Positions 1 through 7,980 of a DNA stretch of 64,000 bases are shown one piece after another. The notes beneath the pieces were generated by a model. That model was not told where the DNA came from and did not search any database. It saw only the letters and a list, made by a program, of their open reading frames with translations. Source of the stretch: an uncultured Acidimicrobiales bacterium (lineage in GTDB: Bacteria; Actinomycetota; Acidimicrobiia; Acidimicrobiales; SHLQ01); contig CAKZVC010000008.1 of assembly GCA_937922235.1 (NCBI GenBank), forward strand, positions 1-64,000, in the 5' to 3' direction. A program made the position numbers and the translations under genes. Position 1 is the stretch's first letter. Each line of letters opens with the position of its first letter.

Positions 1-569
1 GCGAACACCGTGTTGGCCGGGCCGTACCAACGGCCGTGGAAGTCGGCGATGTCGGCAGAGTTCATCGCGTCGATCGTGTCGGTCTCGCCCAGGACCTCAC
101 GCCCGAGCGGATGGTCGGCAAAGAGGCTTTCGTAGAGCGCGATGTGTACGACGTCGTCGGGCGTGTCGAACGCTGCCACGAGCTCTTCGTTGATGACTTG
201 CCGTTCGGCATCGACGTCGGATGAGCGCAGCGCTGGACGGCGCAGAACATCACACAGCAGATCCGACGCCATCTTGCGAGACGTCGCGGGTACTCGGGCG
301 TAGAACGCCGTGTGCTCTCGTGACGTGAACGCGTTCATGTCACCACCGACGCCGTCGATGGCCTCGGCAACCGAACGAGCCGAGCGGTCTTCGGTGCCCT
401 TAAAGAGCAGGTGCTCGAGGAAGTGAGAGACGCCTGACTTGTCGGAGGTCTCGTCACGGGATCCAACGGCAAACCAGGCCCCGATTGCGGCACTGCGAGA
501 ACCCGAAACAGGTTCCGTGACGATCCGTAGACCGTTGTCGAGTGTGGTTTTCTGTACGGGATCAGACAT
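1..569 (-). CDS. M16 family zinc metallopeptidase (insulinase-like), 3' end cut by window edge
   Basis: This is the N-terminal half of an M16 peptidase; the gene runs off the left edge after about 189 residues. The inverted zinc motif HFLEH is at residues 49-53, and the third zinc ligand is the glutamate of NEEL at about residue 129, the usual 76 residues later, so the catalytic half looks intact. M16B enzymes of this size act on peptides or signal sequences; the substrate here is unknown. The gene lies downstream of pnp on the same strand, which is the common actinobacterial order rpsO-pnp-M16. The intrinsic terminator at 671-700 separates it from pnp, so it probably has its own promoter. 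The start at 569 gives MSDPVQKTTLDNGLR, a typical family N-terminus. Confidence 0.93.
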   Translation of the reverse strand, partial: MSDPVQKTTLDNGLRIVTEPVSGSRSAAIGAWFAVGSRDETSDKSGVSHFLEHLLFKGTEDRSARSVAEAIDGVGGDMNAFTSREHTAFYARVPATSRKMASDLLCDVLRRPALRSSDVDAERQVINEELVAAFDTPDDVVHIALYESLFADHPLGREVLGETDTIDAMNSADIADFHGRWYGPANTVF

Positions 570-670
570 GGGCTCGTCGTAGCGTAGACATACCGGTGCC
601 ATCTTGCGTGAATCTGTGAGGTCTGGTAGGCCTCAGCCGCCCATCAGCCATCACAGATCGCCAAAACGAC

Positions 671-700
671 AAGAGGCCCCCGATCACTCGAGGGCCTCTC
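671..700 (-). terminator. Intrinsic terminator downstream of pnp
   Basis: A perfect 8-bp GC-rich stem (AGAGGCCC / GGGCCTCT) is followed on the minus strand by TGTCGTTTT. It lies about 75 bp past the pnp stop and before the M16 peptidase gene. Confidence 0.8.
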
Positions 701-722
701 TTCGTTGTTCTTAGCCGGCGAG

Positions 723-778
723 TTCCGAGCCCCTAGACGAGAAACTCGGGTAACTGAAGTCCGCCAGGGCCGAAATTA
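723..778 (-). repeat. Family B 3'-end element after pnp
   Basis: Immediately after the pnp stop, the minus strand carries a GCCCTGGCGG core, then CCGAGTTTCTCG and a CTCGG return arm. The same block recurs after the lipoprotein gene (4141-4203) and plsX (60520-60590). Here the arms CGGTAA and TTACCCG enclose the core, so the pnp stop codon TAA is part of a stem. Confidence 0.6.
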
Positions 779-3226
779 CCGGCGACGTCCGCGTCCACCG
801 CGGTTCGTCTTTGGTGCTGGACCAAGATCGCCGAGGTCTTCAGCGAGTGACGCATCGAAGCTGTCCTCGAACGAGGCGACCTCACGGTCATCGCTCTTGG
901 AGCTGCCACCACGATCACTGGAGCCAGAGTCGCGGCCACCACGGTCGCGGTTACGTCCGCCACCGTCACGTCCACCACGGTCGCGGCCACCGCCACCACC
1001 GCTGTCACGAGAGCCACGGTCGCTGCCACCATCGTCACTGGATCCACCGTCGTCGTCGCCACCGCCATCAGCGGTTGGACGCAACGAGATCTTGCCGTTC
1101 GGATCGATGTCTTCGACCTTGACCTCGATGTCGTCGCCGAGGCTGAGCACGTCTTCGACCTTGTCGATGCGCTTGCCGCCACCGAGCTTCGAGATGTGCA
1201 CGAGGCCGTCACGTCCGGGAAGGATGTTGACGAACGCACCGAACTTGGTGATGTTCACAACCTTGCCCTGGTAGACCTCGCCAACCTCTGCGGTTGGAGG
1301 ATCGAGGATGAGGCGGATCTGACGCTCGCCCTCTTCGACCTTGGCCTTGTCAGACGATGCAACCGACACGATGCCGACCATGCCGTCGTCGTCGACAGAG
1401 ATGTCGGCGCCGGTCTCGGCCTGGATGGCGTTGATGACCTTGCCCTTCGGTCCAATAACCTCGCCGATCTTGTCGATCGGGATTTCGAAGGAAACGATCT
1501 TCGGAGCGGTCGGGCCAACCTCGTCACGTGGAGCAGGGATGGCTTCGGTCATGTTCGCAAGGATTTTCAGACGTGCGTCCTTGGCCTGGTTCAGCGCGTT
1601 CGCAAGAACGTCAGCTGGGATGCCGTCGATCTTGGTGTCGAGCTGAAGCGCAGTCACGAAGTCGGCGGTGCCGGTGACCTTGAAGTCCATGTCGCCCATG
1701 GCGTCCTCTGCACCGAGGATGTCGGTGAGGGTGATGTACTTGTCGTCCATCTTGACGAGGCCCATTGCAATACCGGCAACAGGTGCCTTGATCGGCACGC
1801 CAGCGTCCATCAGCGAGAGGGTCGATGAGCACACCGACGCCATCGAGGACGAACCGTTCGATCCAAGAACCTCAGAGACAAGACGGAGGGTGTACGGGAA
1901 CTCTTCCATCGGCGGAATACCCGGGAACACTGCACGCTCGGCGAGCGCTCCGTGGCCGATCTCACGACGCTTTGGTCCACGCATGAAGCCCGGCTCGCCG
2001 GTGCAGAACGGTGGGAAGTTGTAGTGGTGCATGTAACGCTTGCGATCGATCGGGTCGATGCCATCGATCATCTGGTCCATGCGTCCCATGCCCAACGTCG
2101 TGATGTTCATGACCTGGGTTTCGCCACGCTGGAACAAGCCAGAACCGTGAGCGGTTGGGATGAGGTCGACCTCAGACGAAACCGGGCGAAGGTCAGCGGT
2201 GCCACGACCGTCGATGCGGAGGCCCTCTTCGACGATGCGCTTGCGGACTGCGGCCTTCTTGACCGACTGGAATGCCTGACTGATCGCACTTCCCTCTTCA
2301 GGGAACTGCGCAGCAAGTGCTTCCTTGATTTCGTCCTTGAGTGCGTTCTCGGCACCCTGGCGCTCCATCTTGTCCTTGATGGTCTGGGTTGCAGCGATCT
2401 TGTCGCCGTAGCCCGACTCGACAGCCGAGAGGATCTCTGGGCTGTAGTCGCCGAGGACTGGGAAGTCCATCTTCTCTGGAGCGCCGACCTTCTCGAGGAG
2501 CTGTTCCTGGAGCTCGATGGCCTGGCGGATCCACTTCTTCGATGCATCAAGGCCACCAGCGAGGGTGGTCTCGTCGACGACTGGGCCGCCTGCTTCGTGA
2601 ACGCCCCAGGTCTTGTCGGTGCCACCGGCTTCAACCATCATGACGGCGACATCGTCGTCATCGAGAAGACGACCAGCAACGACCATCTCGAAGGTCGACT
2701 CGGCGCTCTCCTGGTAGGTCGGGTGAGGAATCCACTCACCGTCGACGGTGTACGCAATGCGAACAGCGCCGATCGGCGACTCGAACGGGATGCGGGAAAT
2801 GATCAGTGCGGCTGACGCTGCGTTGATCGCAAGAACGTCGTAGGGGTTCTCCATGTCGGCGCCAAAGATGGTGCCGACGATGTGAACGTCGTTGCGGAAT
2901 CCGTCTGGGAAGTTCGGACGGAGGGGACGGTCGGTGAGACGGTCAACGAGGATTGCGGCCTCGCTGGCACGGCCTTCACGACGGAAGAACGATCCGGGGA
3001 TCTTGCCAGCTGCGTAGCTGCGCTCTTCCATGTCGACGGTCAATGGGAAAAAGCTTGCGCCATCGCGTGGCTTATCGCTTGAAGTTGCGGTCACAAGGAC
3101 CATGGTGTTGCCCAGCTGGGCAAGTACTGCGCCGTCGGCAAGACCAGCAAGCTGGCCCGTTTCGAACGACATAATCTTGTCAGGCGCGCCCATAACGGCG
3201 TCGCTGACGGAATGTTTCTCAGCCAT
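776..3226 (-). CDS. pnp: Polyribonucleotide nucleotidyltransferase (PNPase)
   Basis: PNPase is the phosphorolytic 3'-5' exoribonuclease and polymerase of the RNA degradosome. The 816 residues contain two RNase PH-like domains (about 15-230 and 335-560), joined by the helical linker, then a KH domain (about 585-640, with GPKGK at 592-596) and an S1 domain (about 648-716). The last 95 residues form a low-complexity Gly/Arg/Asp/Ser tail rich in RGG and RDRGG, longer than in most PNPases and probably an extra RNA-binding region. AAGGAG precedes the ATG by 9 bases. The gene lies downstream of rpsO, and a ladder of hairpins fills the spacer, in line with the known autoregulation of pnp mRNA at its leader. 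Confidence 0.98.
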   Translation of the reverse strand: MAEKHSVSDAVMGAPDKIMSFETGQLAGLADGAVLAQLGNTMVLVTATSSDKPRDGASFFPLTVDMEERSYAAGKIPGSFFRREGRASEAAILVDRLTDRPLRPNFPDGFRNDVHIVGTIFGADMENPYDVLAINAASAALIISRIPFESPIGAVRIAYTVDGEWIPHPTYQESAESTFEMVVAGRLLDDDDVAVMMVEAGGTDKTWGVHEAGGPVVDETTLAGGLDASKKWIRQAIELQEQLLEKVGAPEKMDFPVLGDYSPEILSAVESGYGDKIAATQTIKDKMERQGAENALKDEIKEALAAQFPEEGSAISQAFQSVKKAAVRKRIVEEGLRIDGRGTADLRPVSSEVDLIPTAHGSGLFQRGETQVMNITTLGMGRMDQMIDGIDPIDRKRYMHHYNFPPFCTGEPGFMRGPKRREIGHGALAERAVFPGIPPMEEFPYTLRLVSEVLGSNGSSSMASVCSSTLSLMDAGVPIKAPVAGIAMGLVKMDDKYITLTDILGAEDAMGDMDFKVTGTADFVTALQLDTKIDGIPADVLANALNQAKDARLKILANMTEAIPAPRDEVGPTAPKIVSFEIPIDKIGEVIGPKGKVINAIQAETGADISVDDDGMVGIVSVASSDKAKVEEGERQIRLILDPPTAEVGEVYQGKVVNITKFGAFVNILPGRDGLVHISKLGGGKRIDKVEDVLSLGDDIEVKVEDIDPNGKISLRPTADGGGDDDGGSSDDGGSDRGSRDSGGGGGRDRGGRDGGGRNRDRGGRDSGSSDRGGSSKSDDREVASFEDSFDASLAEDLGDLGPAPKTNRGGRGRRR

Positions 3227-3402
3227 GAATTGGCTTCTCCTTCACCCGAAGAAAGCTTCGGGTTGTATGGCCCGGCACCTTGCCGGACTAGTCGAGCCGA
3301 CCTTCGGCTCGATTCGTTGCTGTGAGCCGTAGCTCACGGTTTCCCGGCCGTAGCCGGAATCCAGGGTTTCCCTGGTCTTTCTGTATCCCAGGGGTTTCCC
3401 GG
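3227..3402 (-). promoter_or_regulatory. Ladder of seven short hairpins in the pnp leader
   Basis: The rpsO-pnp spacer holds consecutive small palindromes at 3245-3262, 3272-3286, 3293-3311, 3322-3337, 3345-3358, 3361-3375 and a weaker one at 3387-3402. On the minus strand the loops occur in neighbouring pairs: AAA/AAA, TACG/TACG, AGG/AGG, and finally CTTT next to the pnp ribosome binding site. UACG is a UNCG-type stable tetraloop. Stems are 5-8 bp and mostly perfect. The last hairpin ends directly before the pnp Shine-Dalgarno sequence. No gene is visible in the 302-bp spacer. Confidence 0.7.
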
Positions 3403-3495
3403 AATCAGATCCTTACACCTACGGTCGGCCCGTGGTGTTCATGTGTGAGGAAATCTCGGCGGTACTGCAGCAGAGACTTCGCCCACACGCGAAAG

Positions 3496-3517
3496 CGAGC
3501 GGCCGCTGGGCCGCTCG
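3496..3517 (-). terminator. Hairpin after rpsO, probable terminator or processing site
   Basis: The stem CGAGCGGCC / GGCCGCTCG lies 11 bases beyond the rpsO stop and is followed on the minus strand by CTTTCG. The weak U-run suggests partial termination or an RNase III-type processing site between rpsO and pnp, as is known for this gene pair in other bacteria. Confidence 0.55.
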
Positions 3518-3528
3518 TTCCGTACTCG

Positions 3529-3810
3529 TTACCGGCGAATGCCGAGGTGTGCGATCAGATCGCGATATCGCTCGACGTTATTGTTCATAACGTAATCGAG
3601 GAGTCGACGACGCTGACCTACCAGCATCAGGAGTCCACGACGGCTGTGGTGATCTTTCTTGTGATCCTTCAGGTGCTCGGTGAGGTGTGAGATACGTGCG
3701 GTAAGCAGCGCTATCTGAACCTCGGGAGAACCAGTGTCGTCTTCAGCAAGACCAAAGGCCTTGCGGACACTTGCCATCGTTTCTTCTTTTGGTGGGAGTA
3801 CAGAATCCAT
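3529..3810 (-). CDS. rpsO: 30S ribosomal protein S15
   Basis: S15 binds 16S rRNA early in assembly of the 30S platform. The 93 residues contain the hallmark [25 protein letters not shown] and the C-terminal LGIRR. An upstream start would be possible in frame, but 3810 is chosen because AAGGAAG sits 4 bases before this ATG and the length fits the family (about 89 residues). It precedes pnp, separated by structured RNA. The spacer upstream holds tandem hairpin repeats instead of an obvious promoter consensus. Confidence 0.97.
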   Translation of the reverse strand: MDSVLPPKEETMASVRKAFGLAEDDTGSPEVQIALLTARISHLTEHLKDHKKDHHSRRGLLMLVGQRRRLLDYVMNNNVERYRDLIAHLGIRR

Positions 3811-3960
3811 GTGTCTTCCTTGGGTGTAGGACCCTGCCCCGTTCGCCGCGCTCGAAACTCGAAGCACGAGGCTTCGGATTCCCAACTCGAACTACAGAGC
3901 GGACGCCCGCGAATTGCGGACTCATAAAGACTAACGCCAACCCACGAATTTCCGCACTGT

Positions 3961-4078
3961 TGCGCTGGGACTCCCGCCCAGGTTTGCGCTGGGACTTCCG
4001 CCCAGGTTTGCGCTGGGACTTCCGCCCAGGTTTGCGCTGGGACTTCCGCCCAGGTTTGCGCTGGGACTTCCGCCCAGA
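3961..4078. repeat. Five tandem 24-bp units, each a family C hairpin
   Basis: Units start at 3961, 3985, 4009, 4033 and 4057. Each contains the inverted repeat CTGGG-ACTTCCG-CCCAG; the first has ACTCCCG in the loop. Adjacent units are otherwise nearly identical, indicating recent amplification. There are no spacers, so it is not a CRISPR array. It lies upstream of rpsO in the 392-bp lipoprotein-rpsO spacer, where no gene is seen. Confidence 0.85.
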
Positions 4079-4126
4079 CCCGCGGACACCGACATGGTCG
4101 TCCGCTCCGCTCCCTCCCCATAGCGC
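4057..4126 (+). repeat. Family C long element (hairpin plus conserved 3' segment)
   Basis: The last tandem unit continues into a segment with CGCGGACACCGAC, ATGGTCGT and CGCTCCGCTCCCTCCCC. This matches 60211-60282 closely, and 24851-24916 in the opposite orientation. The hairpin loop ACTTCCG is shared while the stem bases differ between loci in a compensatory way. Confidence 0.7.
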
Positions 4127-4140
4127 TTTCCCACAGCGAT

Positions 4141-4203
4141 GTTTCGAGGCCCCAGGCGAGAAACTCGGCTGAGCCGATACCCCGCCAGGGCTGAACCAAT
4201 ACC
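4141..4203 (-). repeat. Family B 3'-end element after the lipoprotein gene
   Basis: The minus strand right after the lipoprotein stop reads GGTATTGGTTCAGCC, a GCCCTGGCGGG core, GGTATCGGCTCAGCC (an imperfect direct repeat of the first block), then CCGAGTTTCTCG and CTCGAAACATCGC. Core and flank match the copies after pnp and plsX. Confidence 0.6.
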
Positions 4204-4718
4204 TATATGTTCGCGCCTTCCAGGTCGCCCGTGAGTTTGTCGCCGGCGTTCTCGCCCGTGAGGTAACACATGATGCTTGGGTTGTCATCAGCTGACCACG
4301 ACTCCTCGGTCGGGGTCAAGAACCCGCCGTAGATCACCGAGTTGTCGTAGTCGACGCCGACGAAGTTCGTGAAGTGGTCACCCGAGCACGCTTCGTCGGC
4401 GAGGCTGTCCATATCGAGCGGGAAGCCGTCGTCCTTCGACAAGTTGACCCGGGCGTAGACCTGGCCGTCGTGTTCACCATCGCAGGGAACCGCGACGAGC
4501 TCGAACACGAACCCCTCAGCATCATCGTTCTCTTCGTCGTTGAAGCAGTCACCGGGCAGCAGCTTGTCGGGGTCAACGCTCTTCGGCTCCAACACGTTGC
4601 CTTCCGCATCACGCGGAATTTCGGTCGAAAGGGCTTCGGCGACCTGGCTACAGCCAGTTAGCGCAACCGCCAGCACCGACACGGCAAGTCCTCGCCGTAG
4701 TAGTCCGTTACTACTCAT
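4203..4718 (-). CDS. Secreted lipoprotein with septum-formation-like domain
   Basis: The 171-residue product starts with an arginine-containing n-region, a hydrophobic stretch and the lipobox LTGC (Cys22), so it should be anchored to the outer face of the membrane. The mature part is acidic. It contains GDCF, then VPCDGEHDGQV, and two later cysteines, a layout seen in the 'septum formation' domain of actinobacterial membrane proteins (GDCF, then a cysteine-x-x-x-histidine segment). The assignment rests on this pattern only. It lies 66 bp downstream of an unrecognised membrane-protein gene on the same strand and may be cotranscribed with it. A family B element follows its stop. Confidence 0.6.
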   Translation of the reverse strand: MSSNGLLRRGLAVSVLAVALTGCSQVAEALSTEIPRDAEGNVLEPKSVDPDKLLPGDCFNDEENDDAEGFVFELVAVPCDGEHDGQVYARVNLSKDDGFPLDMDSLADEACSGDHFTNFVGVDYDNSVIYGGFLTPTEESWSADDNPSIMCYLTGENAGDKLTGDLEGANI

Positions 4719-4784
4719 GATCTTCTCCCCGCCGTGCGCACCATGCGCGCTGCCCCATAGGAATCGGCCTGTAGACGAGCTCGC

Positions 4785-5888
4785 TTAAGCGAATGGCTCG
4801 AGGGGTGGATTTCGCGAGCCTGCGGTTCCGTACGAGGCGCTGTCGAGATCGTCGTGAACCTCGACCTGGCCAAGCTGTGCGAGCTGTTTCCATTCGTTGC
4901 GTAGCACGTCGACAGCCTGCCCTGCGCCACCGGCGTTGCCGTCAAGAATCACTGCATGATCGACTCGTGCTACCACGAGTTCGAGGGGCTGGTTCTCGTC
5001 GACCTCTTTTGGCATGACAAGCGGTGCAAGTTCGCTGTACTCGGGGTCGCCTTCCGTCACGAGCCTTACCTTTGCGGACAGGCGGGCGATCATGGGTGTA
5101 CCGGTTTCGAACGCAGCGAAGGTGAACGCCACATCGGTCAACGAAGCTGACGACGCACCGGTCGGGGCGCCTGCATAGCAAAAGCGATTCGGATGGATGA
5201 TTCGGAGTCGATCTCTGGCCTGAACTTCCTCCCGGATCCGAGTCGACGCTTCCTGCTCGCTGATGAGGAGCAGCGAATGGTCGACTCGCAGCGACTCTTC
5301 TGCTGCACGAGGAATATGGGTGTAGGTGCCTCGCTGCGTCCACGTGTAGTCGTGGAAGGGAAGTCGACAACCTGCGTCGTGCAATGCCAAGAGCTCATTG
5401 CGAATCTCTGGAGGAATGCTCCGGTCGTAGCGCTTTTCGAAGTTTCGACCGGCATCAAACCCAAGCAGGCCGAGCCCTCCGGCAACACCGACCCCAACGC
5501 CAACGTGTTTGAGCAGCTCGAGGCCAAATCCGGGAACGCTGCCGACCAACCAGGAGCCGACGATCACGATCCATCCGCTGAGCAAAAGAAGCGCCGTGAT
5601 GACGTTCGCATGCTTGACCGTGTTGGTCACAGCGAAGATCGGTCCAAGCACTGCCCCAATGCACGCACCAGTCAGGGCACCGATTGCGCTACCGATGATC
5701 CCGACGATGGCGCCGCCCACGTTGCCGGCCGCAGCTTCTGAGAATGTGGAAAAGACACCAAACGCCCAGCTCGCCAGGAGGCCCGCCCGCGCACCAGAGC
5801 GAATTCCGCTCCCGAACGCACGACCTAGCGACATCTCCGTCCAATCCCGGCCACCCGATGCGACCTCCGCTCCGGAAGTATCGGCCAA
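4785..5888 (-). CDS. Unrecognised membrane protein with cytoplasmic C-terminal domain
   Basis: I do not recognise this 367-residue protein. Residues about 25-160 are Gly/Ala-rich and hydrophobic with perhaps four membrane segments, including a glycine-zipper-like stretch with repeated GxxxG spacing. The remaining 200 residues are soluble and mixed alpha/beta in character, with many charged residues and no motif I can name. The coding frame is strongly favoured by composition and by its uninterrupted length. It lies upstream of the lipoprotein gene (66 bp gap) on the same strand. The region ahead of its start carries two copies of a palindromic repeat. Confidence 0.6.
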   Translation of the reverse strand: MADTSGAEVASGGRDWTEMSLGRAFGSGIRSGARAGLLASWAFGVFSTFSEAAAGNVGGAIVGIIGSAIGALTGACIGAVLGPIFAVTNTVKHANVITALLLLSGWIVIVGSWLVGSVPGFGLELLKHVGVGVGVAGGLGLLGFDAGRNFEKRYDRSIPPEIRNELLALHDAGCRLPFHDYTWTQRGTYTHIPRAAEESLRVDHSLLLISEQEASTRIREEVQARDRLRIIHPNRFCYAGAPTGASSASLTDVAFTFAAFETGTPMIARLSAKVRLVTEGDPEYSELAPLVMPKEVDENQPLELVVARVDHAVILDGNAGGAGQAVDVLRNEWKQLAQLGQVEVHDDLDSASYGTAGSRNPPLEPFA

Positions 5889-5934
5889 GAATCAGCCGCG
5901 CTGTAGGCGCCCATCTCGTCCCCCACGATGGATA

Positions 5935-6022
5935 GGAACCTGGCACCTTTTTCCAAATAGGTACCACGTTCCTTTGGGCGACTTGGAACCTGGCACCTTT
6001 TTCCAAATAGGTACCACGTTCC
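5935..6022. repeat. Two direct copies of a 38-bp imperfect palindrome
   Basis: Copies at 5935-5972 and 5985-6022 are identical across 38 bp. Each is an imperfect hairpin with arms GGAACCTGGCACCT and AGGTACCACGTTCC (12 of 14 positions pair) around TTTTCCAAAT. Period is 50 bp. It lies between ribF and the membrane-protein gene; the 228-bp spacer shows no gene. Confidence 0.8.
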
Positions 6023-6116
6023 TTTGGCGAATCGCCATCCCATCATCGACGCTGTCGCGCGCTGCTTTCAAGAAAGGTGGACAGGTTCGTCTTCGGGGAC
6101 AGCGAGTGTGATTCGG

Positions 6117-7067
6117 CTATGGCAAGAGGCGGCGGGTTTCGGCGATGTCGGCGTCGAGCTGGGATTTGAGCTCGTCGATGCCGTTGAATCGGCGTTCGCT
6201 TCGCAGGAAATGCAGGAACTGGACCTTGGCCAGCTGACCGTAGAGATCGCCCGATTCGCCTTCCGCCGGAAAATCGAGCAGGTGTGCTTCGAGGACCGCG
6301 GTGTCGGCGTTGTCGTAGAAGGTTGGGCGGACTCCTACGTTGACCGCCGCTGCATATTCGGTTCCATCGGGACGGATGTAGCGGCAGGCGTACACGCCGT
6401 TTGCCGGCCGGGCCAGGTCTTCGGGCCACGGAACGTTGGCGGTTGGGAACCCGATCGTGCGGCCGCGCTGATCGCCCTTGACCACCTCGCCCCACATTTC
6501 GAAGGGACGCCCGAGCATGGTGGCGGCACCTTCGACGTCGCCGCCGACAAGAGCTCGACGGATCGCCGTGGACGAGACAGGTTCGGTTGCGGTTTCGGTG
6601 CGGCGAATGAGCTCGAGTCCTTCGACATCGAAACCGTGTGCCTCGCCTTGTGATTCGAGGAACGCAACGGTGCCTTCGCGGCCCTTACCGAAGTTGAAAT
6701 CGGAACCGACGAGAATTTCCTTCGCACCAAGCCGATCGACGAACACGTCATCGACGAATTCTGCAGCTGTAGTGGAGGCGCGGTCGGCATCGAACTCGAT
6801 GACGTAGACGACGTCGACGCCGAGCGACTCGAGAAGCTCGAGCTTGCGAGGAAGGCGGGTCAACAGCTTCGGCGCCGACTCGGGGCGAACCACCGTGGCG
6901 GGGTGCACGTCGAAGGTGACAACCGCCGACGCCACTCCCCTGTCGTTCGCCCGGCGAATGACCTCGCCAATCACGGTCTGGTGACCGCGATGCACACCGT
7001 CGAACGCGCCGGTGGTGAGGACGCAGCCATCGACGCGCTGATCGTCGCTGTCTCGGATGATCTTCAC
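6117..7067 (-). CDS. ribF: Bifunctional riboflavin kinase / FAD synthetase
   Basis: RibF phosphorylates riboflavin to FMN and then adenylylates it to FAD in the cytoplasm. The 316-residue protein has an N-terminal nucleotidyltransferase domain with GAFDGVHRGHQ (the HxGH-type site) and a C-terminal flavokinase domain with GRTIGFPTANV and a metal-binding PTAN. Length is normal. It overlaps truB by 4 bp (stop/start overlap), so the two are translationally coupled, as in most actinobacteria. It is the last gene of the rimP-to-ribF operon. Confidence 0.97.
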   Translation of the reverse strand: MKIIRDSDDQRVDGCVLTTGAFDGVHRGHQTVIGEVIRRANDRGVASAVVTFDVHPATVVRPESAPKLLTRLPRKLELLESLGVDVVYVIEFDADRASTTAAEFVDDVFVDRLGAKEILVGSDFNFGKGREGTVAFLESQGEAHGFDVEGLELIRRTETATEPVSSTAIRRALVGGDVEGAATMLGRPFEMWGEVVKGDQRGRTIGFPTANVPWPEDLARPANGVYACRYIRPDGTEYAAAVNVGVRPTFYDNADTAVLEAHLLDFPAEGESGDLYGQLAKVQFLHFLRSERRFNGIDELKSQLDADIAETRRLLP

Positions 7068-7978
7068 GACTGGTCCTTCTCCGAGACGGTCTTGGGCGGG
7101 GGTTCAGCGAGGACGACTGCTGGCTTGATCGTGCCGCTCTTGTGGGGTTCGTATACGGCGAGCAGTTCACCAACGCTGTCGACCAAAGGGTACGGGCCGT
7201 CGCCGGTGGCCCCAATTCGGGCGGCGGGAAATACGCGACCGTAGCGAACGTCGGTGGCCACGTCATCAGCTACTTCGATCAGGCCGAGGTCGGCAACGAA
7301 CTCTGCCGCTGGGCGAAGTTCGACGGTCTCGAGTGGAGCCGCCATGTCGTCGGTGAATGAGCCAATGGCGGTCCGGCGAAGCCCATGCAGATGTGCCCCT
7401 CCCCCAAGCGCGGTGCCGAGGTCGGCGGCAAGCGAGCGAATGTAGGTGCCCGCCGAGCATTCGACCGTGCAGCGCAGCGTCATTGGGTCGTCGGTTGCTT
7501 CCAAGTCGAATCGGTAGACGGTTACCGGTACGGCCTTGCGTTCGATCTCGATGCCCTCGCGGGCAAGCTCGTGCAGTCGTTTGCCGTCGACCTTCTTCGC
7601 GCTGACCATCGGTGGGATCTGATCGATTGCTCCTGTCAGTGCCGATGCAGCAGCTCGCGCTGCCTCGATATCGATCGGATCCATCTCGTGCGTGGTCGTG
7701 ACCACACCGGTTGAGTCGAGCGAGTCGGTCTCGGATCCGAACCGGATCTCACCGGTGTAGGCCTTTGGGACACCGTCGAGGAAGCGAAGTACACGGGTGG
7801 CTTTGCCGACCCCAAGGAGCAGCACGCCGGTGGCGTCCGGGTCGAGCGTTCCCGAGTGGCCGACCTTGCGCGTCTTGAACACCCCGCGAGCCTTCGCTAC
7901 GACATCGTGCGACGTCCATCCACGCGGCTTATCAACGATGGCGAAACCGGTCGGACCGGTATCGCGCTTCTTGCCCAC
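7064..7978 (-). CDS. truB: tRNA pseudouridine-55 synthase
   Basis: TruB converts U55 to pseudouridine in the T-loop of tRNA. The catalytic aspartate lies in HSGTLDPDATGVLLLG near the N-terminus, after KPRGWTSHDVV; the later YTGEIRFG and GTYIRSLAADLG motifs are also present. 304 residues is the normal length including a C-terminal PUA-like domain. It starts 2 bases after the rbfA stop and overlaps ribF by 4 bp, in a tight operon. Confidence 0.97.
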   Translation of the reverse strand: MGKKRDTGPTGFAIVDKPRGWTSHDVVAKARGVFKTRKVGHSGTLDPDATGVLLLGVGKATRVLRFLDGVPKAYTGEIRFGSETDSLDSTGVVTTTHEMDPIDIEAARAAASALTGAIDQIPPMVSAKKVDGKRLHELAREGIEIERKAVPVTVYRFDLEATDDPMTLRCTVECSAGTYIRSLAADLGTALGGGAHLHGLRRTAIGSFTDDMAAPLETVELRPAAEFVADLGLIEVADDVATDVRYGRVFPAARIGATGDGPYPLVDSVGELLAVYEPHKSGTIKPAVVLAEPPPKTVSEKDQS

Positions 7979-7980
7979 GG

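Noticed and set aside
3961-4078. CRISPR-like array before rpsO
   Set aside because: 24-bp units adjoin directly with no unique spacers.
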